DNA of 64,000 nucleotides from Ipomoea triloba. Taxonomy: Eukaryota > Streptophyta > Magnoliopsida > Solanales > Convolvulaceae. The DNA is taken from assembly GCF_003576645.1 (NCBI RefSeq), contig NC_044925.1, positions 20,755,113-20,819,112 on the forward strand, given 5' to 3'. This document shows positions 56,656 to 64,000 of this stretch, in pieces. Position 1 is the first letter of the stretch, and the number at the start of each line of letters is the position of its first letter. The notes below the pieces were generated by a model. The model made no database searches and was not told the origin of the DNA. It saw only the letters and a list, made by a program, of their open reading frames with translations. The position numbers and the translations under genes are program-made.

Positions 56656-57209
56656 AAAAAAATAATAAATAATTCTCCAAAGATTGAGCTACACTCCTTT
56701 AACTTTAACTTATCGAATGAAAAGTTGGCATGTTTTGTTTGTAGTTGGCTTAAGACATGGAATTCGATTTGTATGAGGAGAAATCACTTTTTTTTTAATT
56801 AAAAAATAAAATAAAATAAAATAAGATGTTTATTTCGACACACTTTTGCGATATACCAAAAATATACCAAGAATTATTTATGTCTACCCATGTATATTTA
56901 CAAATTATGTCGAACACATTTTTAAAAATAAAAATATAATAAAGGAAATGACAGTTTTAATTCATCAGTTATACTCAAATTGTAGACTATGTCGTCCATG
57001 TATTATTATCTCGATATAAATTTTTTCATTTAATTATATTGAAAATGGTAGTTTCAATGTATTATTTATAGATTTTGTTAATATATATTAACAGTTTGAT
57101 TTGAATTTTCAAATTATTAAAGGACATATTGGTCATTTTGTAAAATTTTCTCAAATTCTTCCATGAATCTTCATATAAACGCTCATCTTATTACAAAATA
57201 ACATCCTAA
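56656..57209. other. AT-rich stretch
   Basis: No gene or element ends recognised. Confidence 0.45.
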
Positions 57210-57566
57210 GAGCATCATTATCAATAGAGTTATTTCACGATTATTGAGGAGTTTTTGTAAGTGTGATTGGGAAAGAAAAAATGAGAGTAGATGAAAAAAA
57301 GAAAAAAAAACAAATACAATTTTGAAAAAATAAATAAATAAATAAAACCAAGTGTCAGGCGCGCCTGACACGCCCACTGCACGCGCCCGCATGGGCTACT
57401 GCTGCGCGCCATACGCGCACAGCAACCCATATTTAAAAAAAATTGCTTCCTTTTTTACTGTAGTATGAACCATAATTTACAGATGCTTTCCTCTTCTTCT
57501 CTCTCATATTATGTGGCAAATTTTCTCTGACAATATCCAACGCAATAACCACTGGTAGGGATGCTC
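57210..57566. mobile_element. PIF/Harbinger (Tourist-like) MITE
   Basis: Terminal GAGCATC and GATGCTC flanked by TAA on both sides (57207-57209, 57567-57569), the 3-bp duplication typical of PIF/Harbinger. The core has an A-rich half and a GC-rich half including the palindrome TCAGGCGCGCCTGA. Confidence 0.85.
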
Positions 57567-57569
57567 TAA

Positions 57570-58770
57570 GTTGCACTTATTTAACAGACACCAAAACAAC
57601 CAAAACGCATTTGGGTTACACAAAATACAACATAATTCATTTGCAACTAGTTTAATAGGCATCGAAACGGCAAAATAATAACCTAAATTACATAGTTTAA
57701 CAAGCAAAAAACAATCTTTATCTAAATACATAACAAATGCTTTCAATTATATATTTTGCTTCTTAACTTTATAATGATGATGTTGCATTTTTGTTAATTA
57801 GCTTCCTTTCTTGAGGTGATCGAGTGACTAATAACAAATTTTGGAGGATGCACTGAATCTTCTTGCTTGTATTCATTACTAATTGGTAGAGACTAGATAA
57901 TTATTTATTTATTTTTCTTCGATTCATTATTTAATTTGTTTCATCTAAAGATCAATGAAGGTAATTATCACATATATATATCGACCCAACTTCCACTAAA
58001 TATAAAATCAACGTCATGATAGGGTAAAAAGGATTGCATCTCCAACGAAATAAAATAATACACAAAAATACTATTTAGAGTAAAATAGTAACTCATTACT
58101 ACGTGAATGCATTGCGTCTACTACATGAATGCACCTCTAAACTACTACGTTTTATGCTGGGTGGAGTAGTTATTGTGCATTAATGTAGAACTTATCGTGC
58201 ATTACTGAAAAAGTCTGCATGTTCTTAGGTTAAAAGATGTTCTCACATGAAATTAAATAAATCTATATATATATGATGGAAATTAATTGTGGGCAAGGAT
58301 TGAAAATTAATTGTGAAATTTGTTTATGATCATTGTAACCCCGGACGAGGCGGCGTGTTTACAAGAAAATAAATTGGTAATTAATTGAAGAAGAAGGAAA
58401 GGGAAAGGAAGTGGGATGGAAAATGCAAGGCATTTCTGCTCATATTTCTGTCTATTCTACAACTCTTAGCTTGTACCGCACCTCCCTCAGTTAACTAAGC
58501 CAAATACTACAAGGATGGGAATTGAAGCATGAAAATGCCTAGAAATTATGCTATCAAAATGTGCTATATATTATATTTATGCTCCCATTTTCCTCCCCAT
58601 CCCTTGCCGCCTGCATAGTCCTCACAAGGGCTACTTATATCTGACCTACTTCATTCAACTACCACCATCAACGGTGAACCAAAAAATTTTCGTTTACTTT
58701 TTAGGTGGTTATAAAAGGTAGATGAAAATGATGAGTTTTTCAACAATCATATCGAGTATCAAATGAAAAT
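57570..58770. other. Non-coding region upstream of microRNA locus 3
   Basis: No gene or element. A TATA-like CTATATATTATATTT lies at 58564-58578, about 200 bases before the hairpin, but does not match the TATA context of loci 1 and 2. Confidence 0.45.
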
Positions 58771-58855
58771 CCAGTGTTGTATGAACTCTCTCCCTCAATG
58801 GTTGCTGCTTAATTTGAGCAGTAGTCGTTGGGGGAGTTAGCTCATACACCTCTGG
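58771..58855 (+). ncRNA. miR1446-like hairpin, copy 3 (best preserved)
   Basis: The 85-base region folds by eye into one stem: the 5' arm TGTATGAACTCTCTCCCTCA (58778-58797) plus ATGGTTGCTGCT opposes AGCAGTAGTCGTTGGGGGAG (58818-58837) plus TTAGCTCATACA, with G-U pairs and a few mismatches and a loop of about 8 bases. The arms end CCAG and CTGG as in copy 1. The core TGAACTCTCTCCCTCAA (58782-58798) is identical to the 17 bases at the 3' end of miR1446 as I recall it from poplar. Expected role: a regulatory small RNA cut from a Pol II transcript by Dicer-like protein. Targets cannot be read from this window. Confidence 0.85.
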
Positions 58856-59811
58856 CTTTACATACTTTATGCCGTTATATTTTGCACATACATTCACCAC
58901 AACTTCAAATTCTTCTATGTATCGATAAGGTAATTGGTAAAGATAGGCTTGATTTTAAGTTGACATTACTGTCTTCTTTATTGAGTGACTTAATTATTGT
59001 CTTAAAGACATATATTCCTTGCATGATTAATTATTTCAAATTTTATATATTTCCTTGCATTGGATGGTCCAAATAGTAGTGTACTATCATCTTGAATTTT
59101 TTTCTCATTCATGTTTCTAGCATTGTCGTCTTCAATCGTGACATCAACTCATGCGACAACCCAAGAGGCAAACAATATGTATTCTTGTTCGTCAGGAATG
59201 GATGTCGATCAATCTGTCGACACGTTCACCTAAGGGTAAATTATACTATGAAAAAGGGTCTACATTGCATTGTGAACCCTGATTCAAAACAATATTCATA
59301 TTATGTATCTTCAGTTAACGATTATGTACTTGTAAATAAACTGAATGTATATAATGTGTTAATTGCATATACATAATATGTTAATTGTATATGTTCATAA
59401 GTTATTAACTACAGGTAAATAATATGTAATTGTAATAGTCACGTAATTTATTAATATTTTAATTGTATATATATAATCTTAATGTTATAGTACTCAAAAA
59501 ACTATTACTAGAAGGCCCATTATTCCACAGTTGGCCTTTGTTTGTTTAATAAGCCTTCCTAGCCCAAGGCATTTAATTCGTTCCAACTTTTTGCTTGTAT
59601 AGTTGGGGTTCATTTGGCCCAGAGTTATATAAATCTTTTCTATCCACTATCCTCCCCTCCTATGAAAAATAAACTCATGTAGGAAAAATATTTAATACAC
59701 CGCTTGTGAGTAAGTGCTATACATCGACAGTGAACGAAAATACGCCACTTCACTGTTTTAAAAAATCAATATTGATAGGGTCATTCTTTGTAAAATTTAA
59801 TAATTTTAAAA
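58856..59811. other. Non-coding region downstream of microRNA locus 3
   Basis: ATAAGGTAA at 58925-58933 matches ATAAGGTAA at 35312-35320 after copy 1 and could be a conserved splice donor. 59230-59290 has a half-MITE end (AAAGGGTCTACATTGCATTG). No coding gene. Confidence 0.45.
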
Positions 59812-60643
59812 GAGTTAATACCACAAATGGTCTTCTGACTATTGGGGTAGTACTCCTTTTAGTTCTTGACTTTCAATTCGACCATAATGGTCCTCTGACT
59901 TTCATTTTTTACCACAAATAGTCCTCCATTAAAATTTCTGTTAAATAAGTGTTAAATCTATGGATATTATCGTCAAATTGATATATATAATGGTCATAAA
60001 ATAAAAATGTTTAGAATTTTTCACCAACAATCATAATTGAAACAATTAACAAATATAAATACTCCTAAATAAAAAATAATGCACCTTATATCTCGTAATT
60101 ATGCGTACAAAATAAAGATTTAATATTAGAGCTATCTGCTTTAATTTAACCAACAGATTAAAATGGAAGAAATTTTTTTCAAAACCCTTGCTTCCATCAT
60201 TCTCATGGTTGTTCATACATGGACGATTAATAGTTTTCACTCTTCATTAATCGATCAAACATTTTGCTTGGGACATAACTGAAGGTCGCCACCGTTGAAT
60301 TAATATAATTAATCAATTACAAATTGCGGATATTAATCATTGATTTTTATTTAATTTGTTCATTTATGTAATTTGTCACATCTATTTTGTTTTTATATTT
60401 ATTAACTTAATGTTTGAAATTAATTATGTTGCCATATAATTATCAAAAAGAAGTAATCATAATATTATTAATCAATTTGACAATATAACCCCTAGATTTA
60501 ACACCTATTTTAACAGAAATTTTAACAGAGAACTATTTGTGGTCAAAAATAAAAGTGAGAAGACCATTTGTGGTCGAATTGAAAGTTGATGACTAAAAGG
60601 AGTACTAGTCCAATAGTCAAAGGACCATTTGTGGTATTAACTC
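59812..60643. mobile_element. MULE-like MITE, GAGTTAATACC family, copy 2
   Basis: The ends GAGTTAATACCACAAATGG and CCATTTGTGGTATTAACTC are identical to copy 1 at 7043-7917, with matching cores throughout (e.g. ATTAGAGCTATCTGCTTTAA). A perfect 9-bp duplication ATTTTAAAA lies at 59803-59811 and 60644-60652. Confidence 0.94.
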
Positions 60644-60715
60644 ATTTTAAAATTATTCTAATTATAATTATTTAATATAATTAAAACTCTATTGAATTAA
60701 TTAAAATTAAAGGAA

Positions 60716-60906
60716 CCCGCCAAAGACTTTGTGGTCAAGCGGCACCCAGTGTACACTCCCATGTGGAAAGAGTGGGTTCGAGGCTCAGTGGAGGCATCTG
60801 TTGACTCTTTGTACTTCAGTAGGTTGAGAAAGTAACTATGAATAAATAATACATTGTAATCGAGTAAGTAGGAGCTCAAAAAAAAAAAAAAAAAAAAAAA
60901 AAAAAA
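60716..60906 (+). mobile_element. Full-length SINE with poly-A tail
   Basis: A-box region GACTTTGTGGTCAAGCGGCA, B-box GAGTGGGTTCGAGGCTC, body GTTGACTCTTTGTACTTCAG, then ATTGTAATCGAGTAAGTAGG and a poly-A tail of more than 28 A's running into the gap. The most complete copy of this family here. Confidence 0.88.
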
Positions 60907-61498
60907 NNNNNNNNNNNNNNNNNNNNNNNNNNNNNNNNNNNNNNNNNNNNNNNNNNNNNNNNNNNNNNNNNNNNNNNNNNNNNNNNNNNNNNNNNNNNNN
61001 NNNNNNNNNNNNNNNNNNNNNNNNNNNNNNNNNNNNNNNNNNNNNNNNNNNNNNNNNNNNNNNNNNNNNNNNNNNNNNNNNNNNNNNNNNNNNNNNNNNN
61101 NNNNNNNNNNNNNNNNNNNNNNNNNNNNNNNNNNNNNNNNNNNNNNNNNNNNNNNNNNNNNNNNNNNNNNNNNNNNNNNNNNNNNNNNNNNNNNNNNNNN
61201 NNNNNNNNNNNNNNNNNNNNNNNNNNNNNNNNNNNNNNNNNNNNNNNNNNNNNNNNNNNNNNNNNNNNNNNNNNNNNNNNNNNNNNNNNNNNNNNNNNNN
61301 NNNNNNNNNNNNNNNNNNNNNNNNNNNNNNNNNNNNNNNNNNNNNNNNNNNNNNNNNNNNNNNNNNNNNNNNNNNNNNNNNNNNNNNNNNNNNNNNNNNN
61401 NNNNNNNNNNNNNNNNNNNNNNNNNNNNNNNNNNNNNNNNNNNNNNNNNNNNNNNNNNNNNNNNNNNNNNNNNNNNNNNNNNNNNNNNNNNNNNNNNN
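60907..61498. other. Assembly gap (592 N)
   Basis: Undetermined bases with A runs on both sides (60880-60906 and 61499-61528). Any open frame reported across it is meaningless. Confidence 0.99.
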
Positions 61499-61531
<33 letters not shown>

Positions 61532-61589
61532 AATTGCTTTCTTCCTTACATCGACTTCCTTAGCATCATCCATATCCAAATTCATGTAT

Positions 61590-62160
61590 TCATCAAACCC
61601 AATTAAGCGACCTACTCAGGTCCTACTCAAAAAGTCAAAGCAAGACAATAGATAGTGAAATAAACAGTGAAACACAAAGTTGTGTGTTGCCTTAAAGTAA
61701 TCAAGTCCTTCCTTAGTATATGTGATGATATATAGTGTTGCCTTACAGGGCCTTACAGGTCCTACTCACCCAATTAAGCGACCTAGTAATCAAGTCCTTC
61801 CTTAGTATATGTGATGATATATAGTTCCTTAGTATATGTGATGATATATAGTGTTGCCTTACAGGTCCTACTCACCCAATTAAGCGACCTACTCAGGTCC
61901 TAGTCCTACTCAAAAAGTCAAAGCAAGACAGTAGACAGTCACCCAATTAAGCGACCTACTCAGGTCCTACTCAAAAAGTCAAAGCAAGACAGTAGACAGT
62001 GAAATAGACAGTGAAACACAAAGTTGTGTGTTGCCTTAAAGTAATCAAGTCCTTCCTTAGTATATGTGATGATATATAGTGTTGCCTTACAGAATATGGG
62101 CTTCAAGTAATCAAGTCCTTCCTTTGTGGCATTATTAGTATATGTGGATGATATATAGTG
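61590..62160. repeat. Scrambled tandem array derived partly from copia RT
   Basis: Recurring blocks are CCAATTAAGCGACCTACTCA, AAAAAGTCAAAGCAAGACAG, AAAGTTGTGTGTTGCCTTAA and TTAGTATATGTGATGATATA. The last is a one-base-deleted form of the YVDD-coding TTAGTATATGTGGATGATAT at 62130-62149, so the array contains copies of a copia active-site segment. Confidence 0.85.
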
Positions 62161-62575
62161 AAGCTGATACAACAGATCAAGCTACAACTTAATGCCAATT
62201 TTCAAATAAAAGACCTAGGGACCTAGGGCCCTTGAAGTACTTTCTAGGATTGGAAGTGGCTAGACAGAGAAAGACATTTCAGTATCCCAAAGGAAGTATG
62301 CCCTTGAACTATTAAATGATGCAGGTTTTATAAATTATAAGCCAGTACACATTCCTATTGTCCCTGCACTCAAGTTGAATAAAAATGAAGGACATTTATT
62401 AGATGACAACACTTAGTACAGAAGATTAGTTGAAAAGCTCTTATATCTAACTATTACAAGACCTGATATCAGTTTTGTTACACAACAACTATCACAACTC
62501 TTGGATAAATCTACTCATCTACATTTGCAAACAGCTCACAGAGTATATTACATTTTTAGCGAACAAAATCACCAT
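62110..62575 (+). pseudogene. Ty1/copia reverse transcriptase fragment
   Basis: FVALLVYVDDI at 62123-62155 is the copia RT catalytic motif, followed by IQQIKLQLNANFQIKDLG, an 8-bp local duplication (GACCTAGG), GPLKYFLGLEVARQ, then in a shifted frame QRKYALELLNDAGFINYKPV, a stop replacing a codon in DDNT*YRRLVEKLLYLTITR, and PDISFVTQQLSQLLDKS. It ends around AHRVYYIF. Stops and frameshifts make it dead. No LTRs adjoin it. Confidence 0.93.
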
Positions 62576-62792
62576 CATTAAATAAGCATGTTACTTACCA
62601 TAGCAAACATTATTGTTCCTAAGGATAAGAATAGGCCAGGCCGCTTTGTAGGACCTATGACATGGCCTAATTAAGGCATAGTTAGACTTGACTTGTTTTG
62701 GAAAAAGGCTATGTACGCTTAGACCCATTTTAAAGTCTATTAAATTAAACAGGCCAGACCTATATGGCCTTCAAGCCTACAGGCCTGGTATT

Positions 62793-62808
62793 TGTGTGTG
62801 TGTGTGTT

Positions 62809-62843
<35 letters not shown>
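62793..62843. repeat. (GT)n(AT)n microsatellite
   Basis: GT repeats with one TTTG interruption, then AT repeats. Confidence 0.96.
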
Positions 62844-62984
62844 AGTTAGTATATATTCTATTTTATACCTAATATATTTTTATAACTACAATATAACCTC
62901 AAGTATATATAATTACCAAACCCTAACCCTGCACCTCCAAAATCTCATTCTAAATTCTGATTCAACTAAGTGTTCTTATTGTTT

Positions 62985-63264
62985 TTTTTTTTTTTTGAAA
63001 ATCAAAGGAACCAACTTTCATTAAAATAAATGTTCAATACAATGCGGAATAGAAGAAAACCAACAAGAAGTACCAGTTTGAAAACAAGCCGCCCTTGCAA
63101 GAGTATGGGCGAGCTTATTCACTGATCGAGAGATATAACGAAAGGACACTATTTCAAAGTGTCTACGAAATTCACGGCAATCCTTAATAACACACCCTGC
63201 ATAAGAGTGATCGGGTAAAGCTCCATTAATCAAGCCACACACATTCTGACAGTCTGAAAAAATT
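62985..63264 (-). pseudogene. Very short LINE 3' end (RNase H C-terminus)
   Basis: On the minus strand MCGLINGALPDHSYAGCVIK, then FRYISRSVNKLAHTLARAAC, the same RNase H C-terminus as in the 45.1-kb LINE, then 3' UTR and an A-tail seen as poly-T at 62982-62996. Target duplication GTGTTCTTATTGTTT at 62970-62984 and 63265-63279. Inserted in the hAT element. Confidence 0.93.
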
Positions 63265-63820
63265 GTGTTCTTATTGTTTAATTGTTTATTAATTGTTCTT
63301 ATTGTTATAATATTTAATGAAGTATCGCGACTTAATTATGTGAGTTGAATGTTAACTATTTATGAAATTATATAGGATTACAAGTAATAATACAATTGAA
63401 TTTATTCATAAACAAGTTGACGAGCAAGGTGAAATCGTGACTTGTTTTATTTTATGTTTTAATGCTACTATGTTTGCATTTTGGTTATATACTTATGTAG
63501 TTATATATTAGTTTTGTATTAAGTATATTTCTTAAATTATTTAGAAATACTTATTAAAGTTTTTAAAAAGACTTAACATGTAGACTTTAAATAGGCTCAA
63601 AGCAAGACTTAGTTTGAAACATTTTTAATGGCCTATATATTAAACATACTTTTAAAAAGGCTTCAGGCCAGGCCAGGCCAATTGTAGGCTCAGGTTTGAG
63701 CCTAACAAAAAGCCTACATATAGGTTCAGGCCCAGGCACATGCTTTAAATTTTCGTAACAGGCCTAGGTTGTCTAATTTTCTAAAGTTGGACTTGGCTCG
63801 GCCTATTTCCATCCCTAATT

Positions 63821-64000
63821 GCAATTGTTATACCGTGGATTAGGGTCCACAATGCACTGTGGACCCTGGTCCTATAGGGCGTCGGTTTAAACTTTATTTT
63901 AACAGAGTTCGTTTGTTGTTCAGTTCGTGTACGTATATAGTGTTATTTGTTCCTGTACATCATGTTACGAAATTATGTACCTTAAACATAAAGATTTTGT
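63821..64000. mobile_element. Left end of a GGACCCTGGTCC-type MITE, cut by the window edge
   Basis: TTATACCGTGGATTAGGGTCC followed by a GTCCACAATGCACTGTGGAC palindrome matches the left ends at 16562, 33231 and 47541. The right end lies beyond the window. Confidence 0.55.

Larger units (their letters stand above)
62620..63817. mobile_element. Diverged hAT element, relative of 14458-15220
   Basis: The left end TAAGGATAAGAATAGGCC and right end GGCCTATTTCCATCCCTA are imperfect inverted repeats, and AGGCCTG/CAGGCC motifs crowd both ends. The 8-bp duplication has decayed. It contains a microsatellite and a LINE insertion. Confidence 0.8.

Noticed and set aside
57210..57566. Palindrome TCAGGCGCGCCTGA as a regulatory operator
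   Set aside because: It lies in the core of a PIF/Harbinger MITE with TAA duplications. No adjoining gene would use it.
44807..60906. tRNA genes at A-box/B-box-like sites
   Set aside because: Box spacing is right but cloverleaf arms do not form and A-tails plus target duplications show SINEs.
60836..61585. 249-codon frame
   Set aside because: Runs through the N gap and poly-A tracts.

Overview
This window looks like nuclear DNA from a flowering plant, most likely a eudicot. The evidence is an AT-rich background, GT-AG introns, plant-type LINEs that carry an RNase H domain, plant hAT, Mutator-like (MULE), PIF/Harbinger and Helitron non-autonomous elements, tRNA-derived SINEs, and microRNA hairpins with a plant TATA box. 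I suspect an asterid, but I cannot name the species from sequence alone. The window is gene-poor and dominated by transposable elements. Only one protein-coding gene looks intact, a four-exon gene at 3247-4943 encoding a small putative mitochondrial membrane protein of MLRQ/B12D type.

Layout. 1-2.7 kb: nested MULE-type inverted-repeat elements inside an older MITE. 3.2-4.95 kb: the intact gene, with a SINE in its last intron. 5.4-8.2 kb: SINE fragments, then a Russian-doll nest of a hAT element containing another hAT element and a MULE MITE. 8.2-14.4 kb: AT-rich debris, a duplicated Helitron-end segment flanking a dead cysteine-rich receptor-kinase fragment, and an unassigned exon-like segment. 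14.4-20.4 kb: hAT elements, microsatellites, and a foldback element with a higher-order satellite core that is split by a hAT insertion. 21.38-28.42 kb: an LTR-bounded non-autonomous retrotransposon on the minus strand, with 5-bp target duplications, a PBS and a PPT. It has no gag or pol, is filled with large inverted arrays, and holds a nested Pack-MULE-like element carrying gene fragments. 29.6-31 kb: a probable LTR remnant. 31-34 kb: MITEs with minisatellite cores. 35-39.3 kb: the first microRNA hairpin and nested MITEs, including a short Helitron. 41-42.5 kb: a hAT-like element with a CAG/TAG array. 44-49.5 kb: foldback, SINE, LINE and MITE copies. 50.6 kb: the second microRNA hairpin (minus strand). 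51-56 kb: a MULE MITE, minisatellites and a 2.6-kb dead LINE. 57-60.9 kb: a PIF/Harbinger MITE, the third microRNA hairpin, a MULE MITE and a SINE. 60,907-61,498 is an assembly gap. After it come a scrambled copia reverse-transcriptase repeat and a hAT element interrupted by a LINE tail.

The most interesting content is a dispersed family of three related hairpins at 35.15, 50.66 and 58.8 kb. Each carries on its 5' arm a variant of the core TGAACTCTCTCCCTC, which matches miR1446 as I recall it. Two of them share the same TATA-box context, and two share a diverged block about 2.2 kb upstream, so they look like locally duplicated MIR genes that transposons later pushed apart. A second recurring theme is that many inverted-repeat elements here carry GC-rich, partly self-complementary minisatellites in their centres. 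Such elements could form long hairpin transcripts and feed small-RNA production.
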